DNA of 20,745 nucleotides from Solobacterium sp. (GTDB lineage Bacteria; Bacillota_I; Bacilli_A; Erysipelotrichales; Erysipelotrichaceae). The translations under genes and the position numbers were made by a program. Positions 12,549-20,745 of the stretch are shown piece by piece (positions within the stretch are counted from its first letter, which is position 1; each line of letters opens with the position of its first letter). The notes under the pieces were generated by a model, which was not told where the DNA came from, did no database searches, and was given only the letters and a program-made list of their open reading frames with translations. The stretch lies in NCBI GenBank assembly GCA_015256455.1, contig JABZMB010000024.1, positions 1-20,745 of the forward strand, written 5' to 3'.

Positions 12549-15500
12549 ATGGAAAATAAGCAGACATACCACGTTGTGCATTATGGCAACAAGGCAACTC
12601 GCAGAGATTATTCTAAAGTTAGCAGCGGTCTAGATCTACCTGATTTGGTAGAAATTCAGACTGCGGCTTTTGACTGGTTTCTAAGAGACGGTATTAAAGA
12701 AGTATTTAACGATGTATATCCAATTTCAAACTATGCGGGTAACATTCGTTTGAAGTTCCTAGATTATGAATTTGGGGAACCAAAGTATTCAATTAGTGAA
12801 TGCAAATACAGAGAAGTAAATTACAGCGCTCCTCTTAAGGGTAAGATGGAGTTAGAAGTTATGGATCCAGAGACTGGTGAAGTAATTACAAAGAATGAAG
12901 AGGTCTTCTTAGGAGACTTCCCTTTAATGACGCCAACAGGCACATTTATTATTAATGGTGCTGAGCGTATTATTGTATCTCAGATTGTTCGTTCTCCAGG
13001 TGCGTACTTTGATATTGAATCAGAAGAGCGCACAGGTCGCGATACATACAAATGTGAATTGATTCCAAGCCGTGGAACGTGGTTGGAATTTATGAGTGAT
13101 GATAAAAAAGCTGCACTTGGCCGTATTTTAAACGTATCAATTGACCGCAGAAGAAAAGTATTAAGCTCAATCCTATTTAAGGCAATTGGTTTATCCTTGA
13201 ACCTTGAACGTGGTGAAAATGCATTTGATACAACAAACATGAAGAAGTTCTTAAAGGCATTAAACTTACCTGTACATTCAGATGTTATCGTGCCAGAAGA
13301 AGAACGTGAATTCCAGAATGACTACATGTTATTGTATACAGCTATCTTTGGAAATTACGAAGAAGTGCGTAATACACTTGCGGCAGATAAGACAAAGACT
13401 AAGAATGAAGCACTCTTAGCTGTCTATGAAAACCAGCGTGCTGATGAAATCGCAACAATTGATGGTGCGGTTACTTTAATGGACGCTAAATTTTTCGACT
13501 ATAGAAGATATGACTTAACAAAGGCAGGTCGTTATAAGGTTCATAAGAAGTTAAGTGTCTTAGACCGTATGGAAGGCCTATCTCTTGAAAAGGATTTAGT
13601 AAGTGCTGAAGGCAAGACTCTTGTAAAGAAGGGTGTTGTGATTGATAAGGAATTAAGAAATGAGTTACGTGCCGAAATTGATAAGGGTATCAATTGCCGT
13701 GCGTTACCATTTACACATACATTCTCACACCCATCTACAGTAGTAATGGATACATCTTGGAAGAATAGCTTAGTAGGACGTATCTTAGCAGTTGATTTAG
13801 ATGGTAAGACAGAACGTACAACATTAGAAATGGGTACAGTTCTAACAGAAGAAGATGTAAAGGCTATCGCTAAGGAATTTAAGCAGGTAACTGTTTACTC
13901 TGGTATTATCGCTTCCCCTATTAAGGTAACAAACGATAATGTGAATGCAGTTCTTGACTACGGTTCCCGTATGTTTGAAATCGGCCGTGTTACATTAAAC
14001 GGTGAAGATTTAACAAACGCTGATGGTGAAGTAATGTGTCCAACATACCTACCAGATGTTGAAGTGACTAAGCTTTCTACAGCTGATCAAGAAACAATCG
14101 TAGCTGAGGCTACAAACCATTCAGGTGAAGTAACTATTTGGCTAGTAGGTGCATGTGTACAGGAAGTAACTGTAATGCAAGAAGGTCACCCAGTGAACTT
14201 GATTGGTATTGACCCATTAAATGACAAACACACTATCACAATGAGTGATATGTATGCTTTATATAACTACGAACTCACAATGTTCGATGGTGTAGGTTCC
14301 CAAGATGATATTGATATGCTTGGTAACCGTCGTATCCGTACAGTTGGTGAATTGATTCAAAACCAATTCCGTATTGGTTTATCACGTATGGAACGTGTTG
14401 TTAAGGAAAGAATGTCTATCGCAGACACAGCAAACTTAACACCTAAGCAGTTAACAAATATCCGTCCATTAACAGCTGCGATTAAGGAGTTCTTCTCTTC
14501 ATCTCAGTTATCTCAGTTTATGGATCAGGAAAACCCACTTGCGGAGTTATCTAACAAGCGTCGTATTTCTGCGTTAGGACCTGGTGGTCTTACACGTGAA
14601 CGTGCTGGCTTCGAAGTGCGTGATATTCACAACTCTCACTATGGACGTATCTGTCCAATCGAGACACCTGAAGGACCAAACATCGGTCTGATTTCTTACC
14701 TTACAACTTATGCGAAGGTAAATGAATATGGATTTATCGAAACCCCATACCGTAAGGTTGTGAATGGCAAGGTTACTGATGAAATCAAGTACATGCCGGC
14801 GGATGAAGAAAATGATCACGTAATTGCACAGGCAAATGAGATTAAGGATGGACATCTTGTCGGTGATAAGATTATCGCTCGTATCAAGGGTGAAACTGTG
14901 ATGGTTGACCGTAGCCAAGTTGACTATGCCGACGTATCCCCACGTCAGATTGTTTCTGTAGCGACTGCGTGTGTTCCGTTCTTGGAAAACGATGACTGTA
15001 CTCGTGCCCTCATGGGTGCCAACATGCAGCGTCAGGCCGTACCTCTTATGAATCCACATAGTCCATTTGTTGGTACAGGTATGGAACACGTGATTGCACG
15101 TGACTCAGGTTCTGCTTGTGTTGCGACAGGTCCAGGTGTTGTTACATATGTTGACGCAACAAAGGTTGTTGTAGCAGAAGATAACGGCAATGAGAAGACA
15201 TATGAACTAACAAAGTATCGTCGTTCTAACGCTTCTACTTGCTTAAATCAAAGACCTATCGTTTGGAATGGTGAACGTGTTGAACGTGGCACAATTCTTG
15301 CGGATGGTCCAGCGATGGAAAATGGTGAACTTGCTTTAGGTCAAAACGTTACAATTGCGTTTATGACATGGCATGGTTATAACTATGAAGATGCGATTAT
15401 TATGTCTGAAAAGATGCAATCGCAGGATTATTACACATCTGTACATATTGAAGAATATGACATTGAATGCCGTGAAACGAAGTTAGGTCCAGAAGAGATT

Positions 15501-16709
15501 ACTCGTGATATTCCTAACGTCGCTGAAAGTGCATGCCGCAACCTTGATGGTCGTGGTATCGTCATGGTCGGTGCAGAAGTGAAGGAAGGAGATATCCTTG
15601 TTGGTAAGGTTACTCCTAAGGGTCAAACAGACCAAACTCCAGAAGAGAAGTTGTTGATGGCTATCTTCGGTGAGAAGTCACGTGAAGTACGTGATAACTC
15701 CCTCAAGGTACCACATGGTGGTGCTGGTATTGTTCACAGTATCCGCGTATTCAAGCGTAAGGAAGATCATGAACTTCCACCAGGAGTAAACGAAGTTGTT
15801 AAGGTTTATATCGTTCAGAAACGTAAGATTTCTGAGGGTGATAAGATGGCTGGACGTCACGGTAATAAGGGTGTCATCTCTCGTATCAACCCAGTTGAAG
15901 ATATGCCATATATGTCAGATGGAACTCCTATCGACATTATGTTGAACCCATTCGGTGTACCATCACGTATGAACATCGGACAGGTATTAGAGGTTCATCT
16001 TGGTTTCGCTGCGAAGAAGTTAGGCGTTAAATTTGCGACTCCAGTATTTGACGGTGTTTCTAACACAGACCTACGTGACATCATGAAGGAATCTAACTCT
16101 TCACCAGATGGTAAGTATGTTCTATATGATGGACGTACAGGTGAGGCATATGACGACCGTATCTCAGTTGGTGTCATGTATATGATTAAGCTTGCGCACA
16201 TGGTCGACGATAAGTTACATGCACGTGCAACTGGTCCATACTCACTTGTTACGCAACAGCCATTAGGTGGTAAGGCACAGAATGGTGGTCAGAGATTTGG
16301 TGAGATGGAAGTTTGGGCTCTTGAAGCATATGGTGCATCTCATGTATTACAAGAAATCTTGACTGTGAAGTCAGATGATATTGCTGGACGTACAAAGACA
16401 TACGAAGCAATTGTGAAGGGTAAGGATATGCCAGAACCTGGTATTCCTGAATCATTCCGTGTATTAGTACACGAATTACAAGCTCTTGCGATTGACGTAC
16501 GTATGATGGATGACGCAGGCAATGAGATGGATCTCAAACAGATGGAACAGGAAGAACTCAAGGAAGAAACAACACTTGATTTTGACCCATCTACACTTGT
16601 AAATGATGCGGAATCAAACGAAAATCTAACAATCAAAGATGAATTAGATGAAGAAATTCCTGAGGCAGCGACCGTAGGGTTCGATGACTTCGGGGAAGAA
16701 GATCAATAA
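12549..16709 (+). CDS. rpoB: DNA-directed RNA polymerase subunit beta
   Basis: This is one half of the catalytic core of RNA polymerase. All main landmarks are present: GRYKVHKKL (327-335), DDIDMLGNRR (586-595), the rifampicin region with SQLSQFMDQ (652-660) and KRRISALGPGGL (670-681), RICPIETPEGPNIGLI (700-715), GVPSRMNIGQVLE and the C-terminal QQPLGGKAQNGGQRFGEMEV. At 1386 residues it is much longer than the approximately 1190 of B. subtilis. About 130 extra residues lie between GRYK and DDIDMLGNRR, and the acidic tail is also long. Residue 669, equivalent to E. coli His526 in the rifampicin site, is Asn. AAAGGA precedes the start at about 10 bases. rpoC follows 13 bases after the stop. Confidence 0.98.
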   Translation: MENKQTYHVVHYGNKATRRDYSKVSSGLDLPDLVEIQTAAFDWFLRDGIKEVFNDVYPISNYAGNIRLKFLDYEFGEPKYSISECKYREVNYSAPLKGKMELEVMDPETGEVITKNEEVFLGDFPLMTPTGTFIINGAERIIVSQIVRSPGAYFDIESEERTGRDTYKCELIPSRGTWLEFMSDDKKAALGRILNVSIDRRRKVLSSILFKAIGLSLNLERGENAFDTTNMKKFLKALNLPVHSDVIVPEEEREFQNDYMLLYTAIFGNYEEVRNTLAADKTKTKNEALLAVYENQRADEIATIDGAVTLMDAKFFDYRRYDLTKAGRYKVHKKLSVLDRMEGLSLEKDLVSAEGKTLVKKGVVIDKELRNELRAEIDKGINCRALPFTHTFSHPSTVVMDTSWKNSLVGRILAVDLDGKTERTTLEMGTVLTEEDVKAIAKEFKQVTVYSGIIASPIKVTNDNVNAVLDYGSRMFEIGRVTLNGEDLTNADGEVMCPTYLPDVEVTKLSTADQETIVAEATNHSGEVTIWLVGACVQEVTVMQEGHPVNLIGIDPLNDKHTITMSDMYALYNYELTMFDGVGSQDDIDMLGNRRIRTVGELIQNQFRIGLSRMERVVKERMSIADTANLTPKQLTNIRPLTAAIKEFFSSSQLSQFMDQENPLAELSNKRRISALGPGGLTRERAGFEVRDIHNSHYGRICPIETPEGPNIGLISYLTTYAKVNEYGFIETPYRKVVNGKVTDEIKYMPADEENDHVIAQANEIKDGHLVGDKIIARIKGETVMVDRSQVDYADVSPRQIVSVATACVPFLENDDCTRALMGANMQRQAVPLMNPHSPFVGTGMEHVIARDSGSACVATGPGVVTYVDATKVVVAEDNGNEKTYELTKYRRSNASTCLNQRPIVWNGERVERGTILADGPAMENGELALGQNVTIAFMTWHGYNYEDAIIMSEKMQSQDYYTSVHIEEYDIECRETKLGPEEITRDIPNVAESACRNLDGRGIVMVGAEVKEGDILVGKVTPKGQTDQTPEEKLLMAIFGEKSREVRDNSLKVPHGGAGIVHSIRVFKRKEDHELPPGVNEVVKVYIVQKRKISEGDKMAGRHGNKGVISRINPVEDMPYMSDGTPIDIMLNPFGVPSRMNIGQVLEVHLGFAAKKLGVKFATPVFDGVSNTDLRDIMKESNSSPDGKYVLYDGRTGEAYDDRISVGVMYMIKLAHMVDDKLHARATGPYSLVTQQPLGGKAQNGGQRFGEMEVWALEAYGASHVLQEILTVKSDDIAGRTKTYEAIVKGKDMPEPGIPESFRVLVHELQALAIDVRMMDDAGNEMDLKQMEQEELKEETTLDFDPSTLVNDAESNENLTIKDELDEEIPEAATVGFDDFGEEDQ

Positions 16710-16722
16710 GGAGGATGCTTAG

Positions 16723-19700
16723 ATGAATATTAATAACTTTTCAGCGATTAAAGTCGGTCTGGCATCACCAGAAAAAATCCTTGCTTGGTCATATGGCGAA
16801 GTTAAGAAGCCAGAAACAATCAACTATCGTTCTCAGAAGCCTGAGCGTGATGGTTTATTCTGCGAACGCATTTTCGGTCCTACTAAGGACTGGGAGTGCG
16901 CTTGCGGAAAGTTCAAGAAGATTCGTTATCAAGGCGTAGTCTGCGATCGTTGTGGTGTTGAAATCACAAAGGCTAGCGTTCGTCGTGAACGTATGGGTCA
17001 TATTGAACTTGCTGCTCCAGTAGCACATATTTGGTATTTACGTGGAATTCCTTCCCGTATGGCACTTCTATTAAACGTAGCGCCTAAGTCATTAGAAGAA
17101 GTTGTGTACTTCGTATCTTGGATTGTAACTGACCCAGGTGATACAAATCTTGAATACAAACAGATTCTTTCTGAGAAGGAATACCGTGAGAATAACGCTA
17201 TCTATGGCGCTGGTAGCTTCGTTGCACAAACAGGTGCAGAAGCAATTAAGACACTATTAGAGCAGTGTGACGTTGAAGCTGAATATACAGCAATTATGTC
17301 TGAACTTGAAAAGTCTAGTGGTGATAAGCGCAAGAAGCTAATCAAGCGTTTAGAAACAGTAGAAGCATTCCGTAACTCTGAAAACAAGCCAGAGTGGATG
17401 GTATTAACTGTATTACCAGTTATCCCGCCAGATCTTCGTCCAATGTTACAGTTGGATGGTGGTCGTTTCGCTACTTCTGACTTAAACGATTTATATCGTC
17501 GTGTTATTACTCGTAATAACCGTTTAAAGAAGTTACTTGAACTTGGAACTCCTGCAATTATCGTTCAAAATGAAAAGCGTATGTTACAGGAAGCTGTCGA
17601 TGCGTTAATCGATAACGGTCGTCGTTCTAAGGCAATCACAGGTGCTGGTGGACGTGCACTCAAGTCCCTATCTCATTCCTTAAAGGGTAAGCAGGGACGT
17701 TTCCGTCAGAACTTATTAGGTAAGCGTGTCGACTTCTCTGGTCGTTCCGTTATCGCAATTGGACCATACCTTAAGATGTGGCAGTGTGGATTACCTAAGG
17801 AAATGGCAATTAACTTATATAAGCCATTTGTAATTAATGAATTAGTAAACTTACAGATTGCGTCTAACCCTAAGACTGCCGAGAAGTTAATTGGTCGTCA
17901 AGATCCACGTGTTTGGGATGTTGTGGAAAAGGTTATTGCTAACCACCCAGTATTCTTAAACCGTGCACCTACACTTCACCGTTTAGGTATTCAGGCGTTC
18001 TTCCCACGCTTAGTTGAAGGTCGCGCAATTCGTGTGCATCCGTTAGTATGTCCTGCATTCAATGCGGACTTTGATGGTGACCAGATGGCTGTCCATCTCC
18101 CATTAAGTGAGATGGCAAGAGCTGAAACCGAAGTCTTGATGTTAGGTTCTAACAATATCTTAGGTCCTAAGGATGGTAAGCCTATCGTTACACCTGGACA
18201 GGACTTAGTATTAGGTAACTTCTACTTGAACATGGAAGAAACAGCTGAAGAGTTCAAGAAGAAGGCAGACGCTCTAGAAAAGCTTGGCGAAAAGACTGAA
18301 GCGGCAAGATGGAGAAGATACAGTGAGAATGAAGGACACGTATTCAAGGATGTCAACGAAGTAATGATGGCATACCAGACAGGTGTTGTTCACTTACATA
18401 ACCGTATCGCTCTTCCTGCAAGAGCAGTTAATAAGACAGGCTTTACAGAAGGACAAAATAACAAATACTTATTAACAACAGTTGGTAAGATTATCTTTAA
18501 TGGTGTATTCCCTGCAGATTTCCCATATCTCAATGAGGTAACTCCAGAAAATCTAAAGGCAACACCAGATTCAGAGTTTGTTCCACTAGGTACAGATATC
18601 AAGAAGGAATTTGCTGGCCGTAAGGTAGCATCTGAATTTAAGAAGAAGGACTTAGGAAACTTGATTGCGGCTGTCTTTGACCACTACAAGACAAATGGTA
18701 CATCAGACATCTTGGATAGTTTGAAGGATATGGGATACCTCTATTCAACATTAGCAGGTATGACTGTAGCCCTCAGTGATATTTCTGTTGCGCCAAATAA
18801 GGAAGCATTAGTAGCTGAAGGTCGTAAGAAGGCTGAACAGTTCAACATGTTACGTGACAGAGGTCTATTAACTCCTCAGGAATGGGAAGCGAAGTTCTCC
18901 TCACTCTGGAATGATGTTAAGAACGATGTTGGTAACAACTTGATGGAATCCATGGCGCGTATGAACCCAATCAACATGATGGCTGTATCTGGTGCCCGTG
19001 GTAACAAGAACCACTTTACACAGTTAGCTGGTATGCGTGGATTGATGGCTCGTCCTACACAGTCTAAGTCCCGTAAGGAATATCAACCATCTATTATCGA
19101 AGTCCCAATTTATTCATGTTTCCGTGAAGGTATGAGCGTATCAGAGTTCTTTATCTCCACGCACGGTGTACGTAAGGGATTAACAGATACAGCCTTGAAG
19201 ACTGCTGAATCTGGATACTTAACACGTCGTCTTGTCGATGTTGCGCAAGAAGTTATCATCGGAGAAGAAGACTGTGGAACAGAACGTGGATATCTCGTTA
19301 AGAATATCTATGAAGATAAGATTCTACGTCCAGATGAAAAGCCAGTATTAATTGAAGGCTTATTCGATCGTATCGTTGGACGCTACACACAAAAGCCAAT
19401 CTTAGATCCTAAGACAGGTGAAGTGATTGTTGAAGGCGATACATTGGTAGATGAAGACTTAGCACAGAAGGTTGTTGCAGCTGGTGTTGAAGAAGTTTAT
19501 ATTCGTAACGTATTCACATGTGAATCCACAAACGGTATCTGCCGTAAGTGCTATGGACGTAACATGGCTACAGGTAACCTCGTTGAAGAAGGCGAAGCTA
19601 TCGGTATCATGGCCGCTCAGGCGATTGGTGAACCTGGTACACAGTTAACCATGCGTAACTTCCACACTGGTGGTGTTGCGACACAGAACGGTGATATTAC

Positions 19701-20604
19701 ACAAGGTCTTCCTCGTGTAGAAGAATTATTCGAAGCACGTGCACCTAAGGGATTAGCTGTCATCTCTAAGATTGATGGTGAAATCACAGATGTGCATGAC
19801 AATGAAAACAAGACAGGTACAGTTATTGTTGTATCTAACGAAAACGAATCTATCGAACACAAGTGTGACTTAACACAGGTGAAACGTCAAAACTTAAATA
19901 TCGGCGATCATGTATCTGCTGGTGATAAGTTAACTGAAGGTCCAATCGCTCCAAAGGAATTATTGGAAGTTGCCGGTGTAAGAGCGGTTCAGGAATATAT
20001 CTTGAAGGAAGTTAAGAAGGTTTACTCTTCTCAATCCATCGATATTTCTGATAAGCACTTGGAAGTAATGATTAAGCAGATGTTAAAGAAAGTCATCGTT
20101 ATCGAAGGTAATGATTCTGGCTTAAGTGCTGGACAGACATTGTCACTCGCTACCATGAACGCAATTAACGAAGATCTACTGTTCGATGGAAAGAAACCAG
20201 CGAAGTTTGGTCCATTACTCTTAGGTATCTCCAAGTCAGCTGTTGAAACAGATTCATTCTTATCCGCTGCTTCCTTCCAGGAAACAACAAGAGTTCTTAC
20301 AGAAGCTGCAGTTAGAGGTAAGGTTGATAAACTTGAAGGTCTTAAGGAAAATGTTATCATCGGTAAACTTATTCCAGCTGGAACGGGTAGAAACTTTGAC
20401 CGTGAAACATCACGTCGTATTGAAGAACGTGCAATGGAACTTAAGGAAATTCGTGAAGAAAAGGCTAGAGAGCTCGCGGAAGCAACAGCAAATAGATTGC
20501 CTGATGAGATTCTTGGAAGCAACGCAGATGTGCATGTAAGTAGTGCAGAGTCCGCTCTTGCTTTAGCTGAACGTATGAAGTCAGAACATAACTTTGATTT
20601 CTAA
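16723..20604 (+). CDS. rpoC: DNA-directed RNA polymerase subunit beta'
   Basis: This is the other half of the catalytic core. The first zinc site is Cys59, Cys61, Cys74 and Cys77 (WECACGK, VVCDRCG). The catalytic loop NADFDGDQMAVH holds Asp449, Asp451 and Asp453, which bind the active-site magnesium. The bridge helix runs about 809-840, the second zinc site is Cys851, Cys933, Cys940 and Cys943, and the trigger loop is at MRNFHTGGVA (977-986). At 1293 residues it is about 95 longer than B. subtilis beta'. A charged, probably helical insert lies at about 507-536 (rich in Lys, Glu and Arg). The C-terminus has a further helical tail. AAGGAGG overlaps the rpoB stop, 8 bases before the ATG. The genes share one transcript, ended at 20620-20647. 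Confidence 0.98.
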   Translation: MNINNFSAIKVGLASPEKILAWSYGEVKKPETINYRSQKPERDGLFCERIFGPTKDWECACGKFKKIRYQGVVCDRCGVEITKASVRRERMGHIELAAPVAHIWYLRGIPSRMALLLNVAPKSLEEVVYFVSWIVTDPGDTNLEYKQILSEKEYRENNAIYGAGSFVAQTGAEAIKTLLEQCDVEAEYTAIMSELEKSSGDKRKKLIKRLETVEAFRNSENKPEWMVLTVLPVIPPDLRPMLQLDGGRFATSDLNDLYRRVITRNNRLKKLLELGTPAIIVQNEKRMLQEAVDALIDNGRRSKAITGAGGRALKSLSHSLKGKQGRFRQNLLGKRVDFSGRSVIAIGPYLKMWQCGLPKEMAINLYKPFVINELVNLQIASNPKTAEKLIGRQDPRVWDVVEKVIANHPVFLNRAPTLHRLGIQAFFPRLVEGRAIRVHPLVCPAFNADFDGDQMAVHLPLSEMARAETEVLMLGSNNILGPKDGKPIVTPGQDLVLGNFYLNMEETAEEFKKKADALEKLGEKTEAARWRRYSENEGHVFKDVNEVMMAYQTGVVHLHNRIALPARAVNKTGFTEGQNNKYLLTTVGKIIFNGVFPADFPYLNEVTPENLKATPDSEFVPLGTDIKKEFAGRKVASEFKKKDLGNLIAAVFDHYKTNGTSDILDSLKDMGYLYSTLAGMTVALSDISVAPNKEALVAEGRKKAEQFNMLRDRGLLTPQEWEAKFSSLWNDVKNDVGNNLMESMARMNPINMMAVSGARGNKNHFTQLAGMRGLMARPTQSKSRKEYQPSIIEVPIYSCFREGMSVSEFFISTHGVRKGLTDTALKTAESGYLTRRLVDVAQEVIIGEEDCGTERGYLVKNIYEDKILRPDEKPVLIEGLFDRIVGRYTQKPILDPKTGEVIVEGDTLVDEDLAQKVVAAGVEEVYIRNVFTCESTNGICRKCYGRNMATGNLVEEGEAIGIMAAQAIGEPGTQLTMRNFHTGGVATQNGDITQGLPRVEELFEARAPKGLAVISKIDGEITDVHDNENKTGTVIVVSNENESIEHKCDLTQVKRQNLNIGDHVSAGDKLTEGPIAPKELLEVAGVRAVQEYILKEVKKVYSSQSIDISDKHLEVMIKQMLKKVIVIEGNDSGLSAGQTLSLATMNAINEDLLFDGKKPAKFGPLLLGISKSAVETDSFLSAASFQETTRVLTEAAVRGKVDKLEGLKENVIIGKLIPAGTGRNFDRETSRRIEERAMELKEIREEKARELAEATANRLPDEILGSNADVHVSSAESALALAERMKSEHNFDF

Positions 20605-20619
20605 TAAACGCATGAAATG

Positions 20620-20647
20620 AAGCAGTCTGGAAACAGGCTGCTTTTTT
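20620..20647 (+). terminator. Intrinsic terminator after rpoC
   Basis: AAGCAGTCTG (20620-20629) pairs along its whole length with CAGGCTGCTT (20634-20643, one T-G pair) around a GAAA tetraloop, followed by more T (20644-20647). This is a very stable terminator separating rpoBC from the next operon. Confidence 0.92.
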
Positions 20648-20691
20648 CTATGCAGACATGGAAAAAATCTCGAAAAAATGATAAAAAAACA

Positions 20692-20720
20692 TTGACATGA
20701 GGTTGGATACTTGGTATATT
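20692..20720 (+). promoter_or_regulatory. Strong promoter of the next operon
   Basis: TTGACA (20692-20697) and TATATT (20715-20720) are 17 bases apart, with TG at 20712-20713 extending the -10. This is the best promoter in the window. The gene it serves lies beyond the edge. By common gene order it is probably rpsL of the str operon, but that is inference. Confidence 0.85.
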
Positions 20721-20729
20721 AATACAGCA

Positions 20730-20745
20730 CTCTTCGGAAGGAGAG
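20730..20745 (+). promoter_or_regulatory. Hairpin at the 5' end of the next transcript, cut by the window edge
   Basis: CTCTTC (20730-20735) pairs with GGAGAG (20740-20745) around GGAA, starting within a few bases of the predicted transcription start. The right arm with its loop reads GGAAGGAGAG, resembling a Shine-Dalgarno sequence, so it may be sequestered. The window ends here, so the element may be incomplete. Confidence 0.45.

Noticed and set aside
14574..15089. 171-codon open frame on the minus strand inside rpoB
   Set aside because: It lies wholly within rpoB, opposite some of its most conserved motifs, with no ribosome-binding site or family resemblance. A by-product of rpoB codon usage.
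20031..20522. 163-codon open frame on the minus strand inside rpoC
   Set aside because: Entirely opposite rpoC, low-complexity Ser/Leu composition, no start signals.
1..20745. CRISPR arrays, tRNA or rRNA genes, insertion sequences, phage genes, toxin-antitoxin pairs
   Set aside because: Looked for and not seen: no regularly spaced repeats, no cloverleaf with CCA-end features, no transposase or integrase motifs.

Overview
The window is AT-rich, low-GC Gram-positive (Bacillota) DNA. Two details point towards the Erysipelotrichia/Mollicutes side of that phylum. The L11 protein has a shortened proline loop (KPGPALASAGINM), which I recall from mycoplasma-type L11. RpoB carries Asn instead of His in the rifampicin pocket, a substitution known from naturally rifampicin-resistant mollicutes. 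A methyltransferase gene between rplL and rpoB matches the Bacillus ybxB position. No finer taxonomic call is possible from the sequence alone.

Layout. (1) 1-1265: a strong promoter and a probable L1-binding mRNA leader, then rplK and rplA, closed by a bidirectional terminator. (2) 1282-4885: a small unknown protein on the minus strand, divergent from an M24 metallopeptidase. The peptidase is followed by a membrane-anchored extracytoplasmic protein with a TTG start and by a small lipoprotein whose ribosome-binding site is a run of eight G. (3) 4869-5765: a minus-strand proline iminopeptidase-type alpha/beta hydrolase whose promoter suggests a leaderless mRNA. (4) 5814-9772: a fructose-family phosphotransferase module, made of a five-part PRD regulator followed by separate EIIA, EIIB and EIIC genes. 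(5) 9825-10466: a minus-strand HD-domain phosphohydrolase. (6) 10639-11820: promoter, L10 attenuator leader, rplJ and rplL. (7) 11844-20647: RsmC-like methyltransferase, a separate rpoB promoter inside the end of that gene, rpoB, rpoC and a strong terminator. (8) 20692-20745: the promoter and start of the next transcript, probably the str (rpsL) operon, which lies outside the window.

How the genes work together. The two ends encode core translation and transcription machinery (ribosomal stalk and L1 arm; RNA polymerase beta and beta'). Several autoregulatory RNA elements can be traced base by base. About 9.5 kb of unrelated peptide-, sugar- and nucleotide-related genes separates rplKA from rplJL, which are adjacent in many bacteria.

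I do not see a clear new defence, mobile or biosynthetic system. The most informative observations are an approximately 130-residue expansion in RpoB with weak internal repetition, the Asn in the rifampicin pocket, the L11 loop deletion, a base-pair-level L10 attenuator model, a second polymerase promoter with a competing-hairpin leader, the G8 ribosome-binding tract, and the leaderless-mRNA candidate.
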